DNA of 64,000 nt from positions 6,467,100 to 6,531,099 of the forward strand of contig JAQFVV010000022.1 of assembly GCA_028023455.1 (NCBI GenBank). Reading direction: 5' to 3'. Position 1 is the stretch's first letter. Every line of letters begins with the position of its first letter. This DNA comes from Epiperipatus broadwayi (lineage: Eukaryota > Onychophora > Udeonychophora > Euonychophora > Peripatidae). Under the pieces are notes generated by a model that worked only from the letters and a program-made list of their open reading frames with translations, was not told where the DNA came from and did not search any database. The position numbers were made by a program, and so were the translations under genes. Shown one piece after another: positions 9,999 through 22,100 of this stretch.

Positions 9999-12900
9999 CT
10001 GCAGAAAGGAGTTTGCTACTAAATGAAAGGAGACCCTTTGATTCCTCTTGGAGGCTTTAAAGGAACTGAGCAGGGCAAATTCCTAATGCCCACTCCATAT
10101 GTTCTTGTCATTGCAGCTGTTATTACTAAGTGATTATTCACATAGTATATGAACATGGATGAGCTGCTCACCAACATGCACTATCCAGTGTGGTGAGTTT
10201 ATTGGCTTTTTACCCCTGAGCTTAAAATCAAGAAATACCATGGTCTTTCTTCTCAGTTTCCTGATAAGGCAGAATGAATGTATGTGTAAATGATAAATAT
10301 TTTTCCAATAGATATATATATAATGATGACAGACAAAAATAAATCATGAACCTTATTCCCAGGAGGCTGTAAAGTCACCAACGAAGGTAGCGGTTGGTGG
10401 CCGAAGGCAGAGGGTGCTAAGAATCCAGATTGTGGATCCAGGCTGCCATTTGATGACGACTTTTTATTTAGGTACTTACAACGGCAGATCACTTTCAAGT
10501 GAAGGAATATTGCAAGAAATAGAAGAATCATCTTATATTAAATGGGCAAAGTGGATATGTACTCGACTATAAAGACACAAATATTGGAAATACAAGTGGA
10601 GTAAATTCATTATAAATAAAAAGTGGAAGAACAACATTGTGGAGATTGAAAGTATATTGGACAGAGTGGCAAGAATAGTTATACAACTTAATAGCAGATA
10701 CCAAATGCACATGATTCAGGTTTATGCCCCAACAAGTTCTCGTAGTGATGAAGTAGTAGAAGATTTTTATATGGATGTACAAAAGGCTTTTCATCAGAGT
10801 AAACAATATTTTAAAATTGTTATGGGAGATTTTAATGCTAGAACTGGTAAACAAATGAAAGTGCTGTAGGTAATAGATATGAGAGAGCTCATAGACTTGT
10901 GAAGTTTGCAGAAAACGAAAAACTTTATATTATAAATTCTTTGTTTGAGAAAAATGTTACAAAATGGACATGGAAACATCCAAATGAAAGTACAGCAGAA
11001 TTGGATTATATTTTGACTAACAGAAAATACATATTTCAAAATTGTAATGTTCTTAATAACTTTAACACAGAAAGTGATCATTGATTAGTAAGATGTAAGA
11101 TACGTGTTAATGCAAAACTAGAGACAAAAATTATTAAGGAAAACAATATTTACAGTTGACATTCCTAATCTTCAGAAACACTCTAATGAATTTAAATTAG
11201 AACTTACAAATTGGTTTAAAGTATCAGTAGATTTTGAACATGATTCAGATTTCAATGAAATTAATAAGAGAATATCTGATACACTTTTAAAAACTGCAAC
11301 AAAGATAGCTGGTAGAAAAAAGCAGCAATTGACCAATAAAATTTCATCTGAGCCTAGAGAATTTACGAAGAAAAAAAAGGAATATGAAGATATACAAAAA
11401 TGATGCATTAAAAAAAATTGAATACCTCAAATTCTGTAAAATGGTGCGGAAAAGAGTAGAAAATGGTATAAGAAAATATAACTGTGAACTAACAAAAAAA
11501 GCTGTAGAAGAAAAAAAGTCTCAAGAGTGTAAAACAACAATTTGGTATTGGTAGGAAATTTATATCTGCAATAAGGAAAAAAGATGGAACTATTACTAAA
11601 ATGAGAGATGACATCATGAAATGGGTCAAAGACTTCTATCAAGAATTATATAGTAATAAAAAACAAATAGCTCCTATATCTATTATATCTTCCGAATTGC
11701 CCAGACTTTTAAATGAAAAAGTGAGACATGCAATTAAATTTATGAAGAAAGGAAAGGCTCCAGGTAATGATGGAATTATAATTGATATATTAAAAGCAGA
11801 TGAAGAAATAGAAATTTTTTTAGCAGTTATATACCAAATATCTAAATGATAAAGATGTACCAGAAGAATGCAGTATTAATATTTTAAAAAGGTGATAAAG
11901 AAGATATAAAAAATTACAGACCTATCAGCCTTTTATCAGTTTTATACAAAATTTTTACCAAGATAATTACAACTCATCTACAGAGAACATTGGATTTCCA
12001 CCAACCAAGAGAACAAGCTGGATTTAAAAGGGGATTTAGTACAGTAAATCATATCCAGGTATTGAGAAAAGTTATATAAAGGACAAATGAATATGAGTTG
12101 CCATTATACTTTGGATTTGTAGATTATCAAAAGGCATTTGATTCTATAAAAATTTCTTCAGTAATTAAAGCATTGATCATCAAGGTATGAATCCAGGACA
12201 TTGTCATATTTCAAAGAATATTTATAAAACTGCAACAACAATTAGATTACATAATGATACTGGGAAAGTCAACATTGAGAAGCGTGTAAGACAGGGTGAC
12301 TTCATATTTTCAAAACTTTTTACAGCAGTGTTGCAAAAAGTATTTTGTGGATTAAAATGGGAATCTAAAAGAGTAAAAGTAAATGGATATTATTTAAGTC
12401 ATTTACATTTTGCAGAAGATGTTGTTTTTGCAAATAATGGTTTAGAGCTGCAGGAAATGTTGCAGGAGTTATCAGATGAAAGTAGGACTAAAGATAAATG
12501 TTAAAAAGACTAAAGTAATGTTCAATTGATTTTCTCAAAATATGAAAATAAAGATTGATACTGATGAGTTAGAAGAAGTTAGCAGCTACAAATATCGTGG
12601 TCAGATTATTAATACAGATGGTAATATAATGGATGAAATTAATCATAGAATTAAACTTGGTGGGAATGCTTTTGGGAGAAATAACTTGATATTAAAAGGA
12701 AATATGCCTATGTATTTGAAAAGGTTTTTAATAAATGTGTTTTCCCAGTTCTTAATTATGGATCTGAGACTTGGACACTTAATAAAAGAGCAATACACAG
12801 ACTTCAGACCACTCAAAGAAGTATGGAGAGATGTTAGGAGTATCAAGAAGAGATCGAAAATGCAATATATGGATGAGAACAAACAGGGTTATTGACCTCA

Positions 12901-13143
12901 TTAAAAAATTAAGACTTGAGGTGGAATTGGGCTGGACATATTGCTAGAAGAGATGATAATAGATGGACAATTGAAATCTTAAACTGGATTCCAAGAGATT
13001 GTAAAAGATCCAGAAAGAGATCACATATGAGATAGATGGATGAAATAGTGTGCAGGAGTGATGTGGAGAAGAGAAGCTAAAGATCAGACATGATTTGAAC
13101 TTGGAGAAACCATCATCCCACAGTGGATTAATAATGGATGATG
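9999..13143 (+). mobile_element. Full-length RTE-type non-LTR retrotransposon (3145 bp)
   Basis: The element lies between exact 13-bp duplications. It has a GC-richer 5' leader of about 470 bp, an endonuclease part, a reverse-transcriptase part, and a short 3' tail (CAGTGGATTAATAATGGATG, then ATG) without poly(A). A length near 3.2 kb, one endonuclease-RT polyprotein and a short non-A tail fit RTE-clade elements. A second, rearranged copy is at 37813-38542. The perfect target duplication suggests a fairly recent insertion, which contrasts with the many frame breaks. The homopolymer problems at 4.8-5.3 kb make read error one possible source of some breaks. Confidence 0.85.
10440..13135 (+). 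pseudogene. Endonuclease-reverse transcriptase of the RTE-type LINE, multiply frameshifted
   Basis: The protein would nick target DNA and copy the element RNA into it. Pieces in order: the endonuclease start (GTYNGRSLSSEGI, about 10470), KKWKNNIVEI (about 10620), MIQVYAPTSS (about 10710) and GDFNARTG (about 10830). The reverse transcriptase follows with KGKAPGNDGI (about 11750), RPISLLSVLYKIF (about 11920), QAGFKRGFST (about 12015), FGFVDYQKAFDS (about 12110) and RVRQGDF (about 12290). The catalytic strand reads HFAEDVVF (about 12410). The C-terminal part has YKYRGQIINTDGNI, GSETWTLNKRA and WAGHIARRDDNRW. The usual FADD box is FAED here, so one catalytic Asp is replaced by Glu. At least eight frame changes or stops break the reading frame. 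By alignment in the head to the copy at 37.8 kb, most breaks are single-base changes in A/T runs. Confidence 0.85.
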
Positions 13144-13156
13144 ACATAAATATTGG
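13144..13156 (+). repeat. Right 13-bp target-site duplication of the RTE-type LINE
   Basis: Exact copy of 9986-9998 (ACATAAATATTGG). Confidence 0.85.
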
Positions 13157-13259
13157 AGTGTGTGAATTTATTGTAATTGTTTACTTTTTATATTGTTGTG
13201 CTTGTTAAATACTTACTTGTCATAAATATAACATTTTTATCTGTGTACTTTTTATAATA

Positions 13260-14429
13260 CACCTGGGTCTTATTTTATGCGGATTATTTTAATGTGATTT
13301 TGAAGTTATGCGATCCATGTTTCTTCTTAATATCCTATGCGGTTTTCTTTTATGCAATAAAGAACTTCATATTTCACTATATTTATTAGATATCAAGAAA
13401 CTTAAATTATTAATAACTTATTTTAACTTGAAATACTTTTTTTTTTTCAAAAATATAATGTTATATTAGCAGCTAACATGAATAAGGCCTGAAGCTGTAT
13501 TTATAATCTTAGCTTCTATGTAAATAACCTACTTATACTAATGAATACATAATAATAGATTTATTCTTACGTATAAAAATATCACAATAAATATTTGAAA
13601 ATTTTAAACTTTTAAAACATATTTTATTAGGTATAACAGAAATTTCTTTTCAATTTTTAAAATAAATAACGATTTCATTGATTTTGTAAACTGAAAATAA
13701 TCTTTTTAATGATAATCTTTTCATTTTGATTGCGATCTCATTTTTTTAATATAAAAACAAAATGCGAACATTTAAAACTTTTTTCTGTAATAAACAAGAA
13801 AAGACAAATTTATTATTTTCTGATAAGTAAAAATCAATTAATCATAGATTTTACCTTGATGTGTGGACAAAAAAATGTCAGAAAATGCTAAAATCTGAGT
13901 TTCCTGCAATGAATAACCTCTTAAATTCCAATGAGAGCCAAATAGTTATAGGTTTGGATATCGCAAGCTTTATAAACAATTAATAAAATTATCGTCTCAA
14001 AGTTTAATCACTGATTACATTGACAACAAAAAATCATTAATACAGCACAAGACTAAAAGTGGTGCTAGTTGTACTTCCTCTTGTGGGAATCTGATTTCTT
14101 ACCAGTTCACAAACGAATGCATATTGTCAAATAATGGTAATGATTAAAATATGTATGAAAAATGTAAAATTAAATACTGTAGTTAATAAAAAACGTTTGT
14201 CTTGTATTAATTTTTTTAAAATATTTGAAATTTTTTACCAGTCATACTTTATTTCCTTATTTTTTTTAATATGAATTTTAAAGTAATTTTTCCTTATTGC
14301 TTTGCCTTTATGCGATTTCTGAAAATTACAGAACTTATCCCCCTTTTTTCAAGTTGTCTATTTTTGTGCGATTTTTTTAATGCGGTTTTTCTGCAGAACC
14401 TATCTACCGCATAAAACGAGATCCAGGTG
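13260..14429. mobile_element. Tigger/pogo-like non-autonomous DNA transposon, copy 1 (1170 bp)
   Basis: The left end is CACCTGGGTCTTATTTTATG and the right end, read inward, is CACCTGGATCTCGTTTTATG, each followed by CGG. TA flanks both sides (13258-13259 and 14430-14431). The CTCGTTTTA core of the terminal repeat resembles Tigger/pogo ends of the Tc1-mariner superfamily, and TA is their target. Copy 2 is at 54715-55566 and shares subterminal and internal blocks (TGGATATC.C.AGCTT..TAAACAATTAATAAAAT and others). No transposase frame is visible, so the element would have depended on an enzyme supplied elsewhere. Confidence 0.8.
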
Positions 14430-15192
14430 TATATGTGCTTCACATTTTATACATAAATCTTTTTAATTTAATTTCTTATGGATTTATTACAGATATATTC
14501 TTATGGATTACTTGATCTTTTTTTTTGTACTGTTATATTTGATAAATTCTTACTTATATTCAACTAATAGATTGGTTTTATAATTGCTTGTACAATAGCA
14601 TTTGTCCTTATCACTAATTTTTTTACATAATGCTTTATTGCTTACACTTATTGAATCGATTGTTAAATATATTTTTTTCATGTTTTTATACATTATATAT
14701 ATATATTATGAAAATTATTTTAATTGATATATGGATGGCTTGATCCAATGATAGTCAAAACTTTACTAGCACTTCAAATGCTTTATTATGCATAGTTAAT
14801 GGGATATTCAATAAATGGAATTATTAAACATCATACAAATCAATGCATCCATGAAGTTTATTGACTATAAGTTCTGTCATGGTATTTTAGATGCTCTAGA
14901 ATCTACTCTAAATGAATACGTAGAAATAGTGGTGTAATATAAGAAAATTAATCATTTAAAAAGTATGAATATTGAAGTACATATATAATTTCAGTATGTG
15001 TTCAATACTATTTACATTCTCTATTGAAAATATATGTGGCTAATTTAAATATGTTGTATCATCATTTTGTATTTATACAATTAGAATTGTCAATGAATAT
15101 CTGCTGAGACTTTTAGAATAAAATATTTATCAGTTATGGTTTTCAAAACCTCTGATTTATGTAAATTAAATATTACATTTTATTCTAAATAT
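14430..15192. other. AT-rich spacer, nothing recognised
   Basis: A TA-rich run (about 14693-14706) is the only notable feature. No frame or paired repeat was found. Confidence 0.5.
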
Positions 15193-15262
15193 ATTGAAGC
15201 AGTCAATCTTAGTTTAAGATTGAGCTTCATGGTTCTATCCACTCGACAAGTACTAACCCATG
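15193..15262 (-). repeat. Dispersed 70-bp repeat, inverted relative to 18325-18395
   Basis: Contains GAAGCAGTCAATCTTAGTTT, then AAGATTGAGCTTCATGGTTC, TATCCA and GTACTAACCCATG. The complement of 18325-18395 gives the same order at about 90%. The inner part (CAATCTTAG TTTAAGATTG) is itself a small palindrome. The repeat could be a SINE tail. Confidence 0.75.
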
Positions 15263-18200
15263 TTGGGTGCCAAATGAAGAAAAAAAACCATGTACTGGTC
15301 AAAACATGTTGATCCATCTAATATGAGCTGGAACTCAATGAAACATACTTCAAACCCAGTCAAGGCTGAGATTTAGGTCAGGGACCAACCTGGATTCAAA
15401 CCCATTCCACAAGCACCAGATCAAAACCTAATGAATAACAGTAGTGATGGCACACAAGAATTTAATTCTAAGTCCGGCCCACTCGCAGAGCAGAGGAAAC
15501 AATGACACATTTTATCGCATCAATATTTGGCTAAACTTATATCATATAATCTAGGAATTATATCATTAACTTGTTAATAGAAGGTTTGAACCCCATTCAT
15601 ATATTTAATAAAAACGCATATGTATAAATGAATGTATGAAAGTGGAGAAAAGATAATTCGAACAACATAAATGATTTGGATAATAAAATGTTTAATAATA
15701 TAGTAAGATCATTATATATTTATTAAGATGTGTGTGAATGAGTGATCTACCTGGAGGTAGGAAATTACATATAGTCATTCAAGCTATTGTTACTCATATG
15801 CTCTTGTATTTGATTAAATAACAAAATGTTACATAAATATATATATTTAGTGGGTAAGATTAAGATGCCAATCATTTATTACAAAATAAAATTACATCAC
15901 ATTATGAATAACGCTTTTATTGATGGTTCTGAAAGACAATGATTGACATATGAATTCAGGGAGCATTCTAGGGTTCATTAAAGATATAAAACTATTTTCA
16001 TGCCTTTGCGGTCATGAAAATCAATAAAATACATTTGAGAATAGCAGACAAAATATTTCTTAACCATTCTTTAAATTCATATTTAAAAAGAGAACACTGT
16101 TTCCCCAAGGTATGTATACTCTTATGTAGAAAGAATAGATTACAATGGTGGGATTTTAAAATAAACTAGAATAACATTATTAATTAAACTAATGAATATT
16201 TGGAATCTATATATATGAGCAGAGCGCAATTTCATTATTAAAGCATCAAAATGAGGTCATTTAGTAAAGAAATCAATAATGAACTAAAAAGTGGTGGTGC
16301 TGACATAAAGGCAAAAAATCCTAACTAACTTCGTGCTTCTGGACGAAGAAAACGAAATATCTAAGACTCCCTTTTCTAGGATAGTGTTTAGAGAAATGAT
16401 ATGTCTGGTGTCGCCTAGGTATACTAGAATCACCGACTCATGAAGATCTTTTTATACATAAGGTGGTCCTGGGAAGCTCAATTATCCACAGGATAGAACA
16501 TGAACAAAATCTATGGGTCCGAACCCATCACAACCCCCAGACTAGAAGCACATAATATTTAATAAGATGAGGTATGTCAGCAACACAGCATGGAAAAAGT
16601 CCCTAATGACATGACCTGGCTTTTACTGCTTTAAAATACATGATTCTCAATCCAATGTTATAATTTAGGTAAGTCACATTATGCTACATAATATATATAT
16701 ATATATATGGAAAAGACTTTATTACAAAAAAGATTTTAAAATTACCCCCCTCCCCTTTCTTTCCCTGCTACTTAATATAATTAAATCCTACCCTCGTGGA
16801 TTTTACAACTTGAGAATATTCAAGTATTTGAAATATTAAAAGTATAAAAGAGTAAAACTGATAATATATAAAAAAATAAAATAATAAAAATGACCTTTTC
16901 AGAATTAAATGAGTAACATTAAAATATTGGATAGCGTTAATTTTTCAATGATTAAATTACCCCGGATAGAATTGCTTTATTCTAGGTGGAGTTAAATAAG
17001 TAATATTTTTTTAAATATACTAAAAAAAAGGTGAAAATAGATCAACTCGGGAAAAACAATTAAGAATGCATGCAGATCTAACTAAAAAGGGGGGTTTAAT
17101 AACCTCAATCCATAGAGGTCTGAATAAATAGGGAAAATGGAACTTTATACGTTAAGCTTGCAAGGTTGTTTTAGATTGGCAGATTAGAAATAATAAAATA
17201 AATCATAATTTAATATTAAGAAGGAACCACAACAAAATTAAGAAAATAAGAGCATATGATAGATCTAAATACAAAAAAAAAAAAAAATAGTACGAGAGCA
17301 AATTTATATTTACAGTGAAGAGAATACTTAGTTAAATAATTTCTGAAAAAAATCAGGATAGCAGAGATCGAAATTATTTTTGTAAATTAGATTTAGATTT
17401 CACATGGTGGTTTTAGATTAGTTACCTTGCATACATTCAAGAGTCCATTTCGACTCATGCATGGCAATTTAAAAGGATCTAAGTGAGTTCTAAGGAGGCA
17501 GCAAGTTTCCATTAGGCATTCCAACCTTCTTATTTTAAACTTTTCTATATTTTAGGGCATCAACAAAGTGGTTATTAGCGGTGAGAGAAAGACTGGCAAA
17601 AGTCAGGAAAGGTGATTGATTTTTCTATTCGTTCAGCATGTTGAAAATCAGAATAGTGTGGAATATGTTGACAAAAGCTAATTTCTCAAACTTATTTCTC
17701 TTATGGCAGTCAAAATTAGCTCATTTTATACTCCTCTCAGGTATTTGAGGAATGCTTTTAATATCTTATTTCTAATTTCAATCTTGACTTCGATCTAACA
17801 GAAATTTTTATATTTACTTTACCTATTGTTCTTGGAGATGCAAACGTTAGAAAAATGTCCAAAAATATACTCAAATCTATTTCCAGATTGGAAATAGATT
17901 TGACAAAAATGTTAATAACAAAAGTACAAACCCTTAATCTGATTTCCCTTTTTATTTTTATTTCCAAAACTGAAACAATGTTAAATTTTCACCCCTTTAA
18001 TGATTTTTGGACAATTAACGGTTGCATTCTCCATCTTGGATTTTTTTTTTTAAAAAAATAGTTTCAAAAAAATAATTTAAAAGAAAGTTTTACAAACTAT
18101 GCATAATAAAAATATTTATAAAATTATTATTTTGTATTTCCTCCTATCATATATATGTTTGAACTGCACCTAATATACTTTAATTTTAATATAAAAAAAA

Positions 18201-18324
18201 GAAATAATAATAATAAATTTAAAAAACTGTAAAGTTAAACTATATAAATTTTAGACCCACATCTCAAATATATATACAGAATATATATACACAACTAAAG
18301 TAACGGGATGGGATGAGGTTTGAA
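15263..18324. other. Mixed AT-rich DNA with GC-richer unclassified patches
   Basis: 15263-15500 and 16290-16620 are clearly less AT-rich than their surroundings. They contain tRNA-box-like words (GGATTCAAACCCA at about 15391 and GGGTCCGAACCCATC at about 16516), so they may be decayed SINEs, but no second copy was found in this window. A TA microsatellite lies at about 16690-16708. A frame at 17855-18061 is judged to be chance. Confidence 0.4.
17871..17903. repeat. Perfect short hairpin
   Basis: TCAAATCTATTTCC and its exact complement GGAAATAGATTTGA surround a five-base loop. There is no run of Ts after it that would suggest a terminator-like signal, and no gene next to it. Confidence 0.6.
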
Positions 18325-18395
18325 CATGGTTTAGTACTCGTTACATGGATAGAACCATGAAGCTCAATCTTAAACTAAGATTGATTGCTTCAATA
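18325..18395 (+). repeat. Dispersed 70-bp repeat, partner of 15193-15262
   Basis: Carries TTTAGTACTCGTTACATGGA, then TAGAACCATGAAGCTCAATC, TTAAACTAAGATTGA and TTGCTTCAATA. Upstream is GAGGTTTGAACATGG, which resembles a tRNA B box and supports a SINE origin. Confidence 0.7.
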
Positions 18396-20439
18396 TAGAA
18401 TGGATTGGTTGGCAATTCATTGATTTAATATTTACATCTGTGTTGATACATGATGTTCATCAGTGAATTTGCATTTTGTTTTCAATATTTTTGAATTCAT
18501 TATATATTACAAAGGATTTGATAAACATGAATACTATTATTCCAAAAATCGGAAAAATATACACATTTCCATAATGCATTCATTAATAAAAACATAGAAC
18601 AGTAAAAATCAGATTAAAATGCATTTTCCATATGCTATGTGAATATCTGTAATAAATAATCCTTATATGTGTTTGAAATATAAATCAATAAATTTGCAAT
18701 TTTAAACTAAATACCTTCAAACCCAATGACAAGTGAAAAATAAACATGGTGTATCATTTAATATCTGGTCACTTTTATGCCTATCACCATAAAGTAATAA
18801 GTATATGCACAAACTAACATATATATTGAGAATTAATTCTCAGTTGTGTATAAAATATAAAAGAAAAAAATTGCAATTCTATGATGTCTATAACAAAAAA
18901 TGATGGTGAATCACTTTTACAGGTACACTCAAAAGATCATAATTTGCAAAATGCCATTCCAAAAAGGCATACATTTTGCTTTTAATTTTTTTATTAAAAA
19001 ATTATTTAAATGTATAATTATTTGGACATTTTTTTGTAGAATAAAAATACAACAAAATGTGCATAAAATATAATATATAAAAAAATAAGATTAATAAAGC
19101 TATTATGATGTAACATTTATTGTAGAGTTCGTCAAAATATGTATAATCAACTTCATTAACTTATTGAATAAATGAATTCAGTTCACAATTTAGTCTTAAA
19201 GCTTTTACATTTAAAAAGTAATACTAGAATTAGTATCTTTAATGTCAACAGTTTGAAATTGTTGACTGTTAATAATATTGGAATTGTCTAAGAGTTGATT
19301 GATTCTTAATGATTATACACATATTTGTACTAAAATTTATTATCTTTTGTAATAATTCTCAAAACAATCTCAATAAAAGTTAATTATTTATCAATATTCC
19401 TTTGAATATTCATAAATATAAAACATTTCTATAAATAAAAATATATTGTAACAGCTATATTGGCCATGTCAAAGTTACATTATTATATTTTCAAAAAAAA
19501 AAAGGGATATATTTTATTAATCTCTTTTGTATTTTTAATTACACAGTATTTTTCTTTTTTTTGTGGAGATTATTTACATTCTTAATGAAAGCTTTGACTG
19601 TGTTAGATATCTATTACAGATTTATGAAAATAGAATCAAAATTGCCTAACTGAATAGATGTATATATTTTTCAATTTATTTTTAGTGCACTAGGAGCTTT
19701 ATTAAAATTAGGTCATCTGACTTGATTTTTTATCAATTTACTTTTATTATTATATATGATGAAAATGTATTTTAATTACTTGCTAAATATTTTTTGTGTA
19801 TAGATTGTTTATATTTATTTGTGATGAAAAACTTAACTGTGTTAGGATATGTATTACACATTTACAAAAATACTGAATAACAATTAACCAATTAAATTGT
19901 ATTTTCAACTACTTTTAACACACTATATTATTATATAAGATGGAAGTTTATTTTTAATTACATACCAAATAAAGCTTGTATTTTATTTTTTATTTTAGAA
20001 TTCTTACACTTACAATAAAAATCTCTCATAAATTATATTACAAAAAAATACTAATGATTAGGTAAAAAATTAAATTTCAAATGTATTTTATTTACCTATA
20101 ATATTAAAATTTGTCTTTATGTAATTGCATTAAACAGTACTCTTTTTTTTTTTTGGTATAAATTTTGTCATTTTATGCTATTAAGATAATATTGTTTTTA
20201 TGGTATCAGCATTCTATAGTAGCAGTAACAATATAAATGTATACCATTTAATATGAAAAAGATGGAGAAAAAATATTTTTAGTAATAGAAATTCATATTA
20301 CATAGCTTTAGTAGGAAACTAATTTTATTTTTACTATATTGTTTTTTTGCGTTTTTTTTTTTTCATTAAGGAAAATATGTACAATTACAGCATGAATCTT
20401 TTAGTTTATGATCATTACTAATTGTTTATTTATAGCTTG
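18396..20439. other. AT-rich spacer, nothing recognised
   Basis: Read on both strands without finding a frame of interest, RNA gene or repeat pair. Confidence 0.5.
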
Positions 20440-21180
20440 GCTCAGATCCGCTGAGCAGGAGGCTCGTTGTCTAGTGGTAAAATTTGCACCCAAGTATCAA
20501 CATAGAAACGCTCAGGCGCTAGTAAACGATCTCTATTTCTTAGTCTGTTTATAGTTTTCTATACACCGTCCATGGTTCCGGGCTGTCCTATCTAAAGACG
20601 AGCCTATTTCTCGTTAGCCACATTGACATATAATAGAAATATTGCCATTCTTATTGTGGTGTACGTGCCATTCTTTAGAGCTTCGCTTATTGACAAGACA
20701 TTCTTATCAGGGGTCATAACTCTTGCAGTGATCTCCTGCCTAATTAGTGCTAGATGAAAGCAATTGAAAAAAATGTTTGATCGATTCATCTTCTAATTTA
20801 CACAAATTACATGTATTCAAACTGGAAAATCCTCTTCTGGTCACCAAAAAATGATTCATCGGAAGTGAGTTTAGATTATATTTGATTATAAAATCAATGA
20901 ACTTGGGCTCAAAACCCCATTGCTTTGATTTTCTGATTAGCATTTTTGTTGTGATCTTGAGCTCAGTCGGCAATTTCATATTTCCAGGATTCACATATTT
21001 ATAGATTTCCCAGTACGTGTTCTTGGCTTCTATGATTCTTTTTGACTTTAAAAGACTTGTTTACATGCGCTAACAGATCTGATGTCCATTTACTCAGTAT
21101 AGGCAGAGGCGTATCGGTAGGTTCCACATCTTCAGACAGTTGTTTAGACATTATTGCATGTATTGCTTTAAGCATTTTTA
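20440..21180 (-). pseudogene. Decayed C-terminal end of a non-LTR reverse transcriptase with zinc-knuckle
   Basis: On the minus strand a broken frame starts MLKAIHAIMSKQLSEDVEPT (about 21178), continues PILSKWTSDLLAHVNKSF, then after a frame change YVNPGNMKLPTELKITTK (about 20995). The phrases KYNLNSLPMNHFLVTRRGF and CNLCKLEDESIKHFF follow. A short-CxxC...E-S-x-x-H pattern after a L-P-(T/M) segment is typical of the zinc-binding region behind the RT domain in several LINE clades. The final Cys is not in frame. Downstream, FYVDTWVQILPLDNEPPAQR is readable. The tract is GC-richer than its flanks. It differs from the RTE-type copies and represents another LINE clade; the RT core is missing. Confidence 0.65.
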
Positions 21181-22029
21181 ATGCCTTTTGTATGTAGTTT
21201 TTTTTTAAAAGAGGATAATTTCCTTTAATTTATTAGCATAAAAGTAACTTGATTTCTTTCAAGACAAAATAAATAATTCAGTTTAACAATATAAAAATAT
21301 CTATTTTTTTTTATAAATACATATTATTTACATAAATTATAAAATTATTAATTACAGAATGTCCATTATTTTAAATACTATTAGAAATAAAATATTTCAA
21401 ATATACTTGGTAATCTATAAATATGATCTTTCAAAGAAATGCTTCAATATATCATAGCAATAAAAATTTATATTTTCCCTCCACATAAATCAGGTTATGC
21501 AAAAAATTATGGGATGGATTCTTATCTGTGATTACTTTTACTATTATTGCTTTAATTTTATTTGTTTTATTAATCTTACTAATAAAATAATTAATAAGAT
21601 ATTATAGTAAGATAACTTTTGATACATCTTGTATAGTAGTAATAACATGTAGATTTGTTTTACATGTTATGGTAAGTGAAAAAAATATAATTCATTTAAA
21701 GGTGAATTTCATTAATAAGAGTCTGGTCCTTATTTTCCCCATTATTTTAAAATACTATTATATTATTATGTATTTCTATCTGTTTATATATTAACTGGTT
21801 AATTAATTATAATATTAAATTTTTAAGTCTTCAAAGTATAAAAAGAATTGTTTACATATGATTGAAAATAAATCACATCAATGAAAATGTTAAATAAACT
21901 GATGAGTAACTTCAAACATTTTTTATATGCACACACACATATATAGTGTCTAACAAAATTTGAACTATTTTGAAAATTGGTACAATAATAAATTAAATCA
22001 ATTTTGCATTTCAACAATGAAATATATTT
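21181..22029. other. AT-rich spacer, nothing recognised
   Basis: A short CA/TA run at about 21931-21946 is the only notable feature. Confidence 0.5.
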
Positions 22030-22100
22030 TGAAGAGGTTTGAAAGTCAGAAAATGCAAGCCCAAAAACAGGTAAAAAATGAATACCACTCGGCCACCAAT
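22030..22100 (-). mobile_element. Possible decayed tRNA-Ser/Leu-like SINE head
   Basis: On the minus strand, GGTATTGGTGGCCGAGTGGT is an excellent tRNA-Ser/Leu-type A box region. No good B box follows, so it is not a tRNA gene. A degenerate SINE is the simplest reading. Confidence 0.4.

Noticed and set aside
10080-10192. A candidate exon between GTCATTGCAG and TGTGGTGAGTTT
   Set aside because: All three frames have stops, and the segment lies in the 5' leader of the LINE as fixed by its TSDs.
10253-11642. Minus-strand frames at 10253-10531, 10567-10854, 10794-11081, 11172-11408 and 11427-11642
   Set aside because: They are antisense shadows of the plus-strand LINE polyprotein, which has recognisable motifs.
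12643-13147. Minus-strand frames over the LINE 3' part
   Set aside because: Shadows of the plus-strand reverse transcriptase C terminus.
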